From Ruminococcus sp. (GTDB lineage: Bacteria; Bacillota; Clostridia; Oscillospirales; Ruminococcaceae): 64,000 nucleotides of DNA. The first letter of the stretch is position 1, and the number at the start of each line of letters is the position of its first letter. The notes beneath the pieces were generated by a model. It was not told the origin of the DNA. It was given only the letters and a program-made list of their open reading frames with translations, and made no database searches. Made by a program: the position numbers and the translations under genes. The stretch spans positions 1 to 64,000 of the forward strand of contig JAFTQW010000040.1 of assembly GCA_017462565.1 (NCBI GenBank). The letters are read 5' to 3'. Below are positions 10,001 through 17,985 of this stretch, piece by piece.

Positions 10001-10310
10001 CTCCGGCGGAATGCAGATGGGTGCAGGACTTTCCGCATCCGTATCAGCTTCCGGTTCGGCAAGCGCAGGAACGAGAATTACTCTTGTCGGAAGCGATAAT
10101 CAGGTTATAGTTTCGTTTATTGCAGGAAAAAATGTCAGCAACTTCAAGGCTGGCGGAACGAATGTATCAGGAGCGTCTTTCTACACAGGAGGAACTCTCA
10201 GCGGTTCGACATACTTCCAGACCGAAGATCAGAACCAGCTTGCTGCATTCGGCGGAACGCTTTCAGGCGGAACACAGGTTACAGGAAGCGGAAGTGGTTC
10301 AAGATTCTGA
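7041..10310 (+). CDS. Secreted dockerin protein with Cthe_2159-like beta-helix carbohydrate-binding domains
   Basis: A 1089-residue secreted protein. Residues 1-34 are a signal peptide (KRILSGISSVCVIASALP, then SAAAE). A type I dockerin follows at about 40-112, with calcium-loop repeats GDANCDGSIDMSDAV and DRGDGVTNADA. The rest is a repetitive right-handed beta-helix with many G-G-x-(I/V) turns and paired Asp, in two blocks (about 140-450 and 485-1060). It resembles the Clostridium thermocellum Cthe_2159 family (DUF4353), which binds cellulose and acidic polysaccharides. A Gly/Ser-rich loop lies near 755-780. ATG 7041 is preferred over 7032, which sits only one base from AAGGAG. The dockerin implies attachment to a cell-surface scaffoldin. 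Confidence 0.85.
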   Translation: MKKSNIKRILSGISSVCVIASALPMSGLSLSAAAEDSANILYGDANCDGSIDMSDAVLIMQSLSNPDKYGLNGNDEHHITSDGLNFADVYDRGDGVTNADALAIQRYKLNLISSLPETWKDGNNPDDNKETETLIHLKGDSIEVDGDYAEVSGTTVTITHSGTFTVDGTLNDGQINVAVPDETADPETVKIFLNGVEITGKSAPAILVSNAENTSINLVDGTVNTISDGDTAYSGDYLGNAVIEAKDDITIKGGTLGTGILNLTANTQDGIVCNNDIKINGGNINITTLNATDKTNAVNGKTSVTIKSGIVNIDAEGDGIKSSKGNVEISGGTSVIKAGNDAVQSGTAIDISGGVVNAGGDRGLTGGTGVNITGGSVTATATDNQTDTAILTASQNVLLFNCIDDASNTDGCWKKANSFNMPNASEEQKTFTKKYKYVLLSEAGTDTSYSFVNASTGAKVTHSNDTSDVFTVSGNITVFENVNPAGKTGTVTDPSTEGYSITLSGSSMLTNAPSDTASVSNNVCTITKPGVFAVTGENTDGQIVVDVDKTAYPDGVVELDLMGMSITNSNTAPIYVASIGDEVQIVAKSGTDNTISDGSSHTQTYTDSDGNVNTVEGAIFARDDIKFKGTGNLTVNGNTDDAVVSKNDIKVYNGNITVNAVDDGIRGKDSVIIGNADAADYSSLNLTVKTKSGDGIKSTAADTSTDTKSYGLVEINGGTIDINSYADGIQAEQDFVMNGGDLTVYTYQGSSFTSSGSGSSGSNPWGGSWGGGGMGGDGNSNKTDISAKGIKAVGIYDAAGTTWQSGGNITVNGGNISVDSSDDSIHCGGDMLLNGGILKLASADDAAHSDHNLTIGQNSADVFDDIQIFVSKAYEGIEAQNITQNSGTVIVNSTDDGYNAAGGADGSGNGNNMGWNPGNMGTGGGNYSLNIKGGFALVNVTDGDHDGFDSNGSLTISGGYAVTNGNEPFDSDGSLSCTGGVFVENTGSGGMQMGAGLSASVSASGSASAGTRITLVGSDNQVIVSFIAGKNVSNFKAGGTNVSGASFYTGGTLSGSTYFQTEDQNQLAAFGGTLSGGTQVTGSGSGSRF

Positions 10311-10318
10311 TAAAAAAC

Positions 10319-10351
10319 AGAGCGTGTTTACATAAAATGTGAACACGCTCT
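10319..10351 (+). terminator. Hairpin after the dockerin gene
   Basis: AGAGCGTGTTTACAT and ATGTGAACACGCTCT form a 15-bp stem with one mismatch and a 3-base loop, followed by TAATATTTTATT. The arm sequence resembles the ends of the palindromic element at 57514-57675, so it may be an internally deleted copy now acting as a terminator. Confidence 0.65.
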
Positions 10352-10360
10352 AATATTTTA

Positions 10361-10389
10361 TTGACATAATTTAATGTTTATATTATAAT
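10361..10389 (+). promoter_or_regulatory. Promoter of the GH26-like/ispD/ispF operon
   Basis: A perfect TTGACA and TATAAT with a 17-base spacer, about 50 bases before the first gene. Confidence 0.85.
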
Positions 10390-10437
10390 AAAAGATATAT
10401 AAGAATCAGAATTTTCTAAAAGGAGTTTACAGATAAT

Positions 10438-11877
10438 ATGGAGAAAATTTATAAAATCATAATGGGCAAAGCGAAGTGCGCTGTTGATTTAGGCGACGGC
10501 AGCGAACGTGGCGAATACGTTAATCAGGATTATATTCTTAATAAGCTTGGAAGACCGCACCGCAGTATCAGTCTTATGTACTGCTACTATCCTCTCGACG
10601 AGCAGTGGCCTCAGAGAATATCGGAAGCCATGAAGAATGCGGATATTTCATTCCAGTGGGACTATCCCTATGATGATTATTTCACATATAAGGGAGGATT
10701 GGAGGGCGATACCAGCGGCGAGCCTTTCACATATATGCGTGATATAAGAAAACATGGACAGGATGTAACCCTCACCCTCACTATCGATCCTGCCGTTTCG
10801 GACGAACAGCTTGCCGCTATAGGCGATGACCTTAAAACTTATGGACGTTTGCTTTTAAGAATCAATCATGAAGCAACCGGAAACTGGTTTTCGTTCAATA
10901 AAAGAGCAAGTTATCAGGAGGTTGCCGATTTTTATTGCCGTGCTTCAAAAATAATTAAGGAACACGCTCCGAACGTTAAAACCATTCTCTGTATCGGAGG
11001 GGTTGAAGATCCTGAGAAAGAAGAAATAGAAAAGGAAAAGGAATTTGCACAGGCTGTAAGAGAAACAGACATATGGTCGGTTGATAAGTATATGTCGCTT
11101 CACTGGGGCTGGCCGTACGATGTTGCCGAAAAGGGCGGGAATTCGCACAGCAGAGGCTCTGTTAAAGATACCTATGCTCTTACAAAAGCAAGCTATGAGC
11201 GATTTAAGTTTCTTAACGGCGGCGAAGATAAACCGATGATAATGTCTGAATTCAATTCCGACGGCGACGTTACAGGAGCGTATGAACAGGCGGAAATGGT
11301 AAAGCTTTTCTGTGATATGCTTAAAGAAAACAATGCCGAATGGTTTTCGGGATTTACATTTTATCAGTTCCGTGACAGAGGACGGCTTGGCCTTGAAATT
11401 GAAGATCCGAATAATCAGGAGGTTGGCATTGAACAGCCTGTTTTACAGACTTATAAGAAAATCATTCATGACGAGTGGTTTATGCCTTCAATTAAGCATT
11501 GTGACGAGACAACTCTTCCTTTAACGCTGAGGTGGGGAAGCTCCGAGGATGCCGAGGGCATTGCAGTTCCGCTTCATTTCAGTAAAAATCCTCATTTCTG
11601 CGAGCTGATCTTTGAGGATGAATCAAACCTTATGATAGAACTGAACGGCAGATGGTTTTATAAATCGCCGAAAGCAAAAACGATTGATCTTATGCCTGCG
11701 TTTTACGAAAAACCTATTGAAGGCGAATGTGATATGACCTTGAAGATATTTGCTCCGCCGGCAACAGGTGAAAACGATATATCTACAGAAGACGGAATGT
11801 TCAATTATTATTACACCCTTGAAAAACTTCCGGCGATCAGGATAAGAACTGAACCTATCGAGCCGAGTAAAGATTAA
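10438..11877 (+). CDS. Putative cytoplasmic glycoside hydrolase (GH26-like TIM barrel)
   Basis: A 479-residue protein with clan GH-A-type features. A candidate acid/base is E145 in RINHEATGNWFSF, resembling the HExxGxWF motif of GH26 mannanases. A candidate nucleophile is E271 in MIMSEFN. W223 and W225 in LHWGWPYD and the FTFYQFRDRGR strand fit a sugar-binding barrel. Residues about 350-479 form a beta-rich C-terminal domain. There is no signal peptide and no dockerin, so it would act inside the cell. The gap to ispD is 20 bases, so the three genes are co-transcribed. GH113 or GH39 are alternatives. Confidence 0.6.
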   Translation: MEKIYKIIMGKAKCAVDLGDGSERGEYVNQDYILNKLGRPHRSISLMYCYYPLDEQWPQRISEAMKNADISFQWDYPYDDYFTYKGGLEGDTSGEPFTYMRDIRKHGQDVTLTLTIDPAVSDEQLAAIGDDLKTYGRLLLRINHEATGNWFSFNKRASYQEVADFYCRASKIIKEHAPNVKTILCIGGVEDPEKEEIEKEKEFAQAVRETDIWSVDKYMSLHWGWPYDVAEKGGNSHSRGSVKDTYALTKASYERFKFLNGGEDKPMIMSEFNSDGDVTGAYEQAEMVKLFCDMLKENNAEWFSGFTFYQFRDRGRLGLEIEDPNNQEVGIEQPVLQTYKKIIHDEWFMPSIKHCDETTLPLTLRWGSSEDAEGIAVPLHFSKNPHFCELIFEDESNLMIELNGRWFYKSPKAKTIDLMPAFYEKPIEGECDMTLKIFAPPATGENDISTEDGMFNYYYTLEKLPAIRIRTEPIEPSKD

Positions 11878-11897
11878 TCACATATAGGAGAATGAAA

Positions 11898-12578
11898 ATG
11901 AATACATCAGTTGTAATAGTTTGCGCAGGAAATTCCACAAGAATGGGCGGAGTCAATAAAATTCTTCTGCCTTTGGGAGAGCGTCTTGTTATCGGAGTAA
12001 CTATGCAGGCTTTTCAGAAATGTGAAAGTGTAAAAGAAATAATTATCGTTGCCCGTGAGAACGATATTCCGGCAATAAAATCGGAAGCGGAAGCGGCAGG
12101 GATAACGAAGCTCGCTGCCTGCACTGTCGGAGGCTCAACACGTCAGGAGAGCGTTATAAACGGAGTACGCTGCATTTCAAAGGAAACCGAGCTTATTGCC
12201 GTTCATGACGGAGCACGTCCGCTTGTAAAGCCGGAGCATATTGAAAAAGTTATCAAGGACGCCGTTGTTTTCAGCGGAGCAACTCTTGGAGTTCCTGTTA
12301 AAGACACTATCAAAAATGTTGAGGGCGGTCTGATCACAGATACTCCGCCGAGGAAGTTGCTTTATATTACCCAGACTCCGCAGATCTTCAGGAAAAAGCT
12401 TTACTTTGAAGGGATAGATTTTGCTCTTGAGCATGGGCTTGACTTCACTGACGATTGTCAGCTTGTGGAAGCTGTCGGCGGAAAAATCGCTATGACTACA
12501 GGCGACTATACAAATATAAAAATAACTACTCCCGAGGATATAAAAATTGCGGAAGTACTGCTTGGAAAAGGAGAATAA
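11898..12578 (+). CDS. ispD: 2-C-methyl-D-erythritol 4-phosphate cytidylyltransferase
   Basis: A 226-residue enzyme of the MEP isoprenoid pathway that joins CTP to methylerythritol phosphate. The nucleotide-binding loop [13 protein letters not shown] lies near the start, and [18 protein letters not shown] and the C-terminal [13 protein letters not shown] are family marks. ATG 11898 is preferred over 11892 because it lies 7 bases from AGGAG; the earlier one lies only one base away. The next enzyme of the pathway follows after 2 bases, so the pair is translationally coupled. Confidence 0.95.
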   Translation: MNTSVVIVCAGNSTRMGGVNKILLPLGERLVIGVTMQAFQKCESVKEIIIVARENDIPAIKSEAEAAGITKLAACTVGGSTRQESVINGVRCISKETELIAVHDGARPLVKPEHIEKVIKDAVVFSGATLGVPVKDTIKNVEGGLITDTPPRKLLYITQTPQIFRKKLYFEGIDFALEHGLDFTDDCQLVEAVGGKIAMTTGDYTNIKITTPEDIKIAEVLLGKGE

Positions 12579-12580
12579 TT

Positions 12581-13078
12581 ATGTTCAGAATAGGTCACGG
12601 ATACGATGTTCATAAGCTTGTTGAAGGAAGAAAACTTATTCTCGGCGGAGTCGATATTCCGCACACAACAGGACTTCTTGGTCATTCCGATGCGGATGTT
12701 CTGCTTCACGCTGTTATGGACGCTATGCTCGGAGCGCTCGCCCTTGGGGATATAGGTCATCTTTTTCCGGATACGGACGAAAATTTCAAAGATGCCGACA
12801 GCATGAAGCTCCTGGAAAAGGTTTACTTTGTCTGCCGTGAAAACGGCTACAAGATTGGAAATATAGACGCTACGGTTATAGCTCAGGCTCCGAAGCTTGC
12901 TTCTTACATTCCTGCTATGAGAGCAAATATTGCTGCGGCATTATGCTGTGATATTTCTCAAATCAGCATAAAGGCTACAACAGAGGAGAAACTTGGATTT
13001 ACAGGGGAAAAGCTCGGAATAGCGTCTCATGCGGTCACACTTATGACTGCCGTTTCTGAAAAACAAGCAGATAAATAA
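12581..13078 (+). CDS. ispF: 2-C-methyl-D-erythritol 2,4-cyclodiphosphate synthase
   Basis: A 165-residue enzyme that forms the cyclic diphosphate of the MEP pathway with release of CMP. Metal ligands D8 and H10 lie in [17 protein letters not shown] gives a further His, and the CDP-binding loop [10 protein letters not shown] is near the end. The ribosome site AAAGGAG lies 9 bases before the ATG. It is the last gene of the operon. No clear terminator follows before the next promoter at 13116. Confidence 0.96.
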   Translation: MFRIGHGYDVHKLVEGRKLILGGVDIPHTTGLLGHSDADVLLHAVMDAMLGALALGDIGHLFPDTDENFKDADSMKLLEKVYFVCRENGYKIGNIDATVIAQAPKLASYIPAMRANIAAALCCDISQISIKATTEEKLGFTGEKLGIASHAVTLMTAVSEKQADK

Positions 13079-13115
13079 TTTTAGATTTTGATTGATGAAA
13101 ATTCTGTGTACTCTA

Positions 13116-13144
13116 TTGACAAAATAAGACGGATAAAGTATAAT
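13116..13144 (+). promoter_or_regulatory. Promoter of the small membrane protein gene
   Basis: A perfect TTGACA and TATAAT with a 17-base spacer, about 35 bases before the gene. Confidence 0.85.
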
Positions 13145-13179
13145 ATTGATAAAGAATTATGATACAGGGGGATATAAAA

Positions 13180-13635
13180 TTGGCAAACTCAAAAGAGGAC
13201 AAAGAGCTTGAAAAGATGTACCGTGAGCTTCGTGACCTGCGTGAGACTCGTGACAACATGAACAACGACCGCAATGATCTGCTTTTGTTTTTTGTAGGAC
13301 TTCTTATGCTTGCAGGCGGACTTTTTATGATTTTCAACAATCTCTCCGTTACAAGCAGCTGGGGAGGAAGCTTCTGGCATATCGGTTCATTCAGTTTTCC
13401 GAATGGAATGGTAATGTTCCCGCTTATCGTAGGAATAGCTATGCTTTTTCTTATGAAAAGGAAAATTTTCGGATGGGTCGTTCTTGCGGTAGGCGTTGTA
13501 ATAATTTTACTTAGCGTTCTGCTTTCAACACGGATATACTGGAAAACAACATCAGCCTACATTTTTATAATCATGTTCGGATTAACTGCTGCCGGTGCAG
13601 GACTTGTTATAAGAGAACTTTTTAAGAAAAGATAA
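13180..13635 (+). CDS. Small four-helix membrane protein, unknown function
   Basis: A 151-residue protein. The first 30 residues are highly charged (KELEKMYRELRDLRETRD, a likely coiled coil). Four membrane segments follow, at roughly 33-54, 77-92, 97-115 and 123-143, and the end is basic. TTG 13180 is chosen because GGGGGAT lies 8 bases before it; the upstream in-frame ATG 13159 has no ribosome site. It has its own promoter and terminator. I do not recognise the family. Confidence 0.75.
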   Translation: MANSKEDKELEKMYRELRDLRETRDNMNNDRNDLLLFFVGLLMLAGGLFMIFNNLSVTSSWGGSFWHIGSFSFPNGMVMFPLIVGIAMLFLMKRKIFGWVVLAVGVVIILLSVLLSTRIYWKTTSAYIFIIMFGLTAAGAGLVIRELFKKR

Positions 13636-13661
13636 TGACGTTATTCTAATGAAAAAAACAG

Positions 13662-13693
13662 AGCTGCCGTACTTCATGTGCGGCAGCTTTTTT
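13662..13693 (+). terminator. Rho-independent terminator
   Basis: AGCTGCCG and CGGCAGCT flank a short loop and are followed by TTTTTC, 27 bases after the stop of the small membrane protein gene. Confidence 0.85.
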
Positions 13694-13709
13694 CACAAAA
13701 CTTATTTTT

Positions 13710-13868
13710 ATACTAATCCCCAAAATGTTGATAGATAAAATTGCGAGCAAAAATTTCATCAGGCAAGGAGAACACCGCAAGACAGGCTGTCGCCTGTCGA
13801 GGATGTTCGATGCAGCATGATGGAATTTATGCCGCAAGTTTATCTATTGTTATTTTTGGGATTAGTAT
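13710..13868. repeat. Palindromic element a
   Basis: 159 bases. The ends ATACTAATCCC(C)AAAA...ATAGATAAA pair with TTTATCTAT...TTGGGATTAGTAT. The middle holds the small hairpin GACAGGCTGTCGCCTGTC, shared with element c. It ends exactly at the stop codon of the downstream minus-strand gene. A stray copy of the end motif TGGGATTAGTAT also occurs at 15777-15788. Confidence 0.75.
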
Positions 13869-15133
13869 TATATAGCGGCAAATGCCTGTTTCAGATCATC
13901 AAGGATATCGTCAACATTTTCAAGTCCGACAGAAAGACGTATCATGCCTCCGTTTATTCCGGCTGCGATAAGCTGTTCGTCGGTAAGCTGACGATGAGTT
14001 GCGCTGGCAGGATGAAGCACACAAGTTCTGATATCGGCAACGTGAACTTCGTTCGACGCAAGCTTGAGGGAATCCATAAATTTAACGGCAGTGTTTCTTC
14101 CGCCCTTGATAACAAATGAGATAACACCGCTGCATCCATCCGGCAGATATTTTTCAGCAAGAGCATGACACTTATTGCTCTTAAGTCCCGGATAGCATAC
14201 GGATTCGACCTTATCGTTGGCTTCAAGGAATTCCGAAACGATCCTTGCATTTTCGCAGTACTGCTTCATGCGGATAGGCAGGGTTTCAAGTCCGAGATTG
14301 AGATAAAATGCCGACTGCGCTGCCGGATAGCATCCGAAATCACGCATGAGCTGCATTCTCGCTTTGACGATATATGCGGCATTTCCGTAAGCTTCTGTGT
14401 AAACGATTCCGTGGTAGCTGTCATCAGGTTCGGTAAATTCAGGGAATTTTCCGTTTGCCCAGTTGAATTTTCCGGAATCAACGATAACTCCTCCGACCTG
14501 AACTGCGTGACCGTCCATATATTTGGAAGTGGAATGGATAACGATATCTGCGCCATGCTCGATAGGTCTGCAAAGAACCGGAGTAGGGAATGTGTTGTCC
14601 ACTATGAGAGGGACGTTGTTTTCATGAGCAATCTTTGCGAATTTTTCAATATCAAAAACTGTAAGAGCCGGATTTGCAAGAGTTTCTCCGAAAACAGCTT
14701 TTGTATTAGGTTTGAACGCTGCACGGATTTCATCCTCGGAAGCTTCGGGATCAACAAAAATGCACTCGATTCCCATTCTCTTGAAAGTTACGGCAAAAAG
14801 ATTTACAGTTCCTCCGTAGATAGTTGTTGTGGAAATAAAGCTGTCCCCTGCTTTGAGAATATTGAGGATACAGCAAAGCGTAGCCGCCTGTCCGCTTGAA
14901 GTACACATTGCCCCGATACCGCCTTCAAGAGCGGCAATTTTTTCTTCAACAGCCATAACCGTCGGGTTTTCAAAGCGGGAATAGATAAGGCTCTTGGTAG
15001 GATCATCGAAAACTGCGGCTACATCGTCGGTTGAATCGTAAACATAGGTCGTACTCTGAACTATCGGTACAACTCTTGGTTCAGTATTTTTGGGGGTGTA
15101 GCCTGAATGCAGGCATTTAGTTTCAATTTTCAT
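13868..15133 (-). CDS. O-acetylhomoserine (O-succinylhomoserine) sulfhydrylase-type PLP enzyme
   Basis: A 421-residue Cys/Met-metabolism PLP enzyme. It most likely makes homocysteine from O-acetylhomoserine and sulfide (MetY type). The PLP lysine is K204 in [11 protein letters not shown], with [15 protein letters not shown] and IVDNTFPTP upstream. Length and the [13 protein letters not shown] segment fit the MetY branch better than cystathionine gamma-synthase. The ribosome site AGGAGG precedes ATG 15133. I looked for a SAM riboswitch, but only 33 bases separate it from the preceding gene and none fits. Confidence 0.88.
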   Translation of the reverse strand: MKIETKCLHSGYTPKNTEPRVVPIVQSTTYVYDSTDDVAAVFDDPTKSLIYSRFENPTVMAVEEKIAALEGGIGAMCTSSGQAATLCCILNILKAGDSFISTTTIYGGTVNLFAVTFKRMGIECIFVDPEASEDEIRAAFKPNTKAVFGETLANPALTVFDIEKFAKIAHENNVPLIVDNTFPTPVLCRPIEHGADIVIHSTSKYMDGHAVQVGGVIVDSGKFNWANGKFPEFTEPDDSYHGIVYTEAYGNAAYIVKARMQLMRDFGCYPAAQSAFYLNLGLETLPIRMKQYCENARIVSEFLEANDKVESVCYPGLKSNKCHALAEKYLPDGCSGVISFVIKGGRNTAVKFMDSLKLASNEVHVADIRTCVLHPASATHRQLTDEQLIAAGINGGMIRLSVGLENVDDILDDLKQAFAAI

Positions 15134-15166
15134 ATTTAATTATCCTCCTGAGATATTTTAATTTAA

Positions 15167-15655
15167 TCAAGAATGCTTTAGTTTTGGTATACAGAATTCA
15201 AGAACAGCGCAGTACTTATCAATAATCATTATAACGTAGCTCTCCTTATATTTGGGAAGAGACTTGGTCATGGGCCACATATGCTTTTCGATAATATCAC
15301 GCTCAAGCGCCGAAATATCGGTAAGTTCAGCAGCGTTTCGGCAGGCCTGCTTAGCATGGAGCATACTATGGGAAAGCTGTCCCTTTGTTTTTGCGGCATT
15401 ATATTCCTTGCGATCGTAGTAGAAAAGATCGTGGAGCAGTCCTGCTCTTGCGGCAGAGCGTGCATTAAGGTGAAGTTTTTTGCATACGAGATAGCTGTAA
15501 TACGAAACATTCAGGCAATGCTGAAATCGTGTAGTCGAAATATGATGGGTGATTTCCTTAAGCTTTTCAAGCTCGTGACTCTCTATTATATCGTTAACGC
15601 AGAAGTAGTAGCTGCTCAGAGAAAGCTCTTTTTTAGAGCAGATAGCTTTTAGCAT
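15167..15655 (-). CDS. HD-domain hydrolase
   Basis: A 162-residue protein with a compact HD domain: a His in TRFQHCLNVSYYS, the HD pair in RAGLLHDLFYYD, later His in LSHSMLHAK, and EKHMWPM. HD proteins of this size are metal-dependent phosphohydrolases acting on nucleotides or phosphate esters; the substrate is not apparent. AAGGAT precedes ATG 15655 and the gene has a clear promoter. It may be co-transcribed with the sulfhydrylase 33 bases downstream. Confidence 0.75.
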   Translation of the reverse strand: MLKAICSKKELSLSSYYFCVNDIIESHELEKLKEITHHISTTRFQHCLNVSYYSYLVCKKLHLNARSAARAGLLHDLFYYDRKEYNAAKTKGQLSHSMLHAKQACRNAAELTDISALERDIIEKHMWPMTKSLPKYKESYVIMIIDKYCAVLEFCIPKLKHS

Positions 15656-15691
15656 AAAAAATATCCTTTACAAAATATTATTGATAACTTA

Positions 15692-15720
15692 ATTATACAT
15701 CTTTTCTTTTGAAAAATCAA
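15692..15720 (-). promoter_or_regulatory. Promoter of the HD-domain gene
   Basis: On the minus strand TTGATT and TATAAT with a 17-base spacer, about 40 bases before the start codon. Confidence 0.75.
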
Positions 15721-15806
15721 TAGTAATACTATAATATTTTATTTTTGGATTCATTGATACAACGGATATTGGAAAATGGGATTAGTATAATCTCATAAGT
15801 TAGAAT

Positions 15807-16016
15807 TTACTGATGTTTTTTCATATATTCTTCTTTAACTTTATCAATTGTTTTTCCGCCAATACCAAAATTTTTATCTGACACTTCTTTAATTGTAGTA
15901 ACAAAAAATTCTTGTGGTACTTTCATAATTTCAGAAGATACTTCCGTCAGTCGTTTGATCAATTCTTCCTTTTGTTCATCTGATAATGCTCCGCTTTCAA
16001 CTGTGATATATGGCAT
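15807..16016 (-). CDS. 4-oxalocrotonate tautomerase-family protein
   Basis: A 69-residue protein beginning MPYITVESG, so Pro1 becomes the catalytic N-terminus after Met removal, as in the 4-OT family. The segment SDEQKEELIKRLTEVSSEI is the usual helix. The biological substrate of most such small tautomerases is unknown. GGAGAAG lies just before the ATG. It follows the ABC exporter pair on the same strand with a gap of about 130 bases. Confidence 0.88.
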   Translation of the reverse strand: MPYITVESGALSDEQKEELIKRLTEVSSEIMKVPQEFFVTTIKEVSDKNFGIGGKTIDKVKEEYMKKHQ

Positions 16017-16143
16017 TTTTCTTCTCCTTTCAAATTATGATTTATCTGAGTAACTCAGCCGTATTTTTTCTTATATATAAGAAACAGCTTATTCATGTTT
16101 TCTCTTTGATATAGGTAAAAGGGGAAACAAAGTTCCCCCTTAA

Positions 16144-17985
16144 TCATGCCGATTCAAACTGCGAGTTATAAAGCTGAGCGTAGAATCCGTTTTTCTCAAT
16201 AAGTTCATCGTGATTGCCAAGCTCGATGATATCGCCGTCTTTCATAACAAGTATCAGATCGGCGTTGCGGATAGTCGAAAGGCGATGAGCGATAATGAAG
16301 CTGGTTCTGCCGGACATAAGTCTGTCCATAGCGTCCTGAATAAGCGTTTCTGTACGTGTATCGACAGAAGAAGTCGCTTCGTCAAGAATCATTATCTTTG
16401 AATCGGCAAGTATCGCTCTTGCGATTGTAAGAAGCTGTTTTTGACCCTGCGAAACATTGCTTGCGTCCTCGTTAAGAACCATATTATAGCCGTTCGGGAG
16501 GGATTTTATGAAATGGTGGGCATGAGCCGATTTTGCGGCGGCAATGACTTCTTCATCGGTTGCGTCAAGTCTGCCGTAGCGGATATTTTCCATGATAGTT
16601 CCGTTGAAGAGCCATGTATCCTGAAGAACCATTCCAAAATTTTCACGAAGCTGTCTTCTCGGGATTTTTTTCACATCAACTCCGTCAAGCATGATCGCTC
16701 CGCCGTTTACGTCGTAGAATCGCATCAGAAGCTTGACCATAGTCGTTTTTCCTGCGCCCGTTGGACCAACGATAGCGATTTTTTGTCCCGGCTTAACGTC
16801 TGCGCTGAAATCGTGGATGATGATTTTTTCCGGATCGTAGCCAAAGCTTACATGGTCGAACTTAACGCATCCGCTGATCTCGGGAAGAACTGCGGCATTT
16901 TCTTCTGTCTGCTCTTCTTCTTCCTCATCAAGAAATTCAAATACTCTTTCTGCTGCGGCAGCCATGGACTGAACCTGATTTATTACCTGAGCAATCTGCT
17001 GAATAGGCTGTGTAAACTGCTTTACATACTGAATAAACGCCTGTATATCGCCGATTCCAATTACTCCCTTTATAGCGAGAAGTCCTCCCGATATCGCAAC
17101 TCCGGCATATCCTATATTTCCAACAAAGGACATAACAGGCATCATGATTCCCGATAAAAACTGTGATTTCCATGCCGATTTGTAGAGGATATCGTTGGTA
17201 CGGCAGAAATCCTCAACCGTTTCGCCCTCTTTGTTGAATGCCTGAATAACGGTGTGACCGCCGTAGGTTTCTTCGATCTGACCATTTATGTGTCCGAGAT
17301 ATTCCTGCTGAGTTCTGAAATGGCGCTGCGATTTTTTTATTACAAATGACAGGAGAATCGCCGAGACCGGAAGAATGATAAGGGAAATAAGCGTCATAAG
17401 CGGCGATATCGAAAGCATCATTATAAGAGTTCCGATAAGAGTTGCAACTGATGTGATTATCTGGGTAACGCTTTGGTTGAGAGTCATTCCGAGGGTATCA
17501 ACGTCGTTTGTAATTCTTGAAAGAACCTCGCCGTAGGTTCGGCTCTCGAAATAGCTCATTGGCATACGGTTTATTTTTTCGGATATATCCTTTCTCATGC
17601 GGAATGAGAGCTTCTGGGATATGCCGCTCATTATCCAGCCCTGAACAAAGCTTACAACTGAACTGAAAATATACAGTCCGAGTGTAAAGAGGAGGATTTT
17701 TCCTATGTAGCCGAAGTCGATTCCGCCCGTTCCTGCAATTTTAAGCATAAGTCCATCGAAAAGAGCGTTAGTCGCTTTTGCCATTATTTTTGGACCTGCA
17801 ACAGCGAAAACAGTTGCGATCGCTGCAAGTATCATTACAACTATAATCGGTATTTTATATACACCGATGTAGGAAACAAGCTTTTTCAGTGTGTTTTTAA
17901 AATGTTTCGGCTTTTCTCCGCCAACCATTCCTCCGCCCATAGGAGGACCTTTTTTTCTTGGAGCATTATGTCTGGTCTCACTCAT
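16144..17985 (-). CDS. ABC exporter subunit (membrane plus ATPase), catalytically competent half
   Basis: 613 residues: a polar Gly/Pro-rich N-terminus, six membrane segments (about 45-335) and an ATPase domain. Walker A is GPTGAGKT (407-414), Walker B ends in the catalytic E536 (MILDEATSS), and the switch His is H567 (IIAHRLS). The signature motif is VSQGQ (511-515) instead of LSGGQ. It overlaps the end of the upstream partner by 8 bases, with GGAGGCGG inside that gene. Together they form a heterodimeric exporter of the TM287/288 or TmrAB kind. The substrate is unknown; such pairs often export drugs, lipids or peptides. Confidence 0.93.
   Translation of the reverse strand: MSETRHNAPRKKGPPMGGGMVGGEKPKHFKNTLKKLVSYIGVYKIPIIVVMILAAIATVFAVAGPKIMAKATNALFDGLMLKIAGTGGIDFGYIGKILLFTLGLYIFSSVVSFVQGWIMSGISQKLSFRMRKDISEKINRMPMSYFESRTYGEVLSRITNDVDTLGMTLNQSVTQIITSVATLIGTLIMMLSISPLMTLISLIILPVSAILLSFVIKKSQRHFRTQQEYLGHINGQIEETYGGHTVIQAFNKEGETVEDFCRTNDILYKSAWKSQFLSGIMMPVMSFVGNIGYAGVAISGGLLAIKGVIGIGDIQAFIQYVKQFTQPIQQIAQVINQVQSMAAAAERVFEFLDEEEEEQTEENAAVLPEISGCVKFDHVSFGYDPEKIIIHDFSADVKPGQKIAIVGPTGAGKTTMVKLLMRFYDVNGGAIMLDGVDVKKIPRRQLRENFGMVLQDTWLFNGTIMENIRYGRLDATDEEVIAAAKSAHAHHFIKSLPNGYNMVLNEDASNVSQGQKQLLTIARAILADSKIMILDEATSSVDTRTETLIQDAMDRLMSGRTSFIIAHRLSTIRNADLILVMKDGDIIELGNHDELIEKNGFYAQLYNSQFESA

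Noticed and set aside
14165..14899. Plus-strand reading frame of 244 codons
   Set aside because: It is a shadow of the PLP sulfhydrylase gene; protein composition (Cys, Ser, Arg rich) is not natural.
15134..15166. SAM riboswitch before the sulfhydrylase gene
   Set aside because: Only 33 bases separate it from the upstream HD gene.
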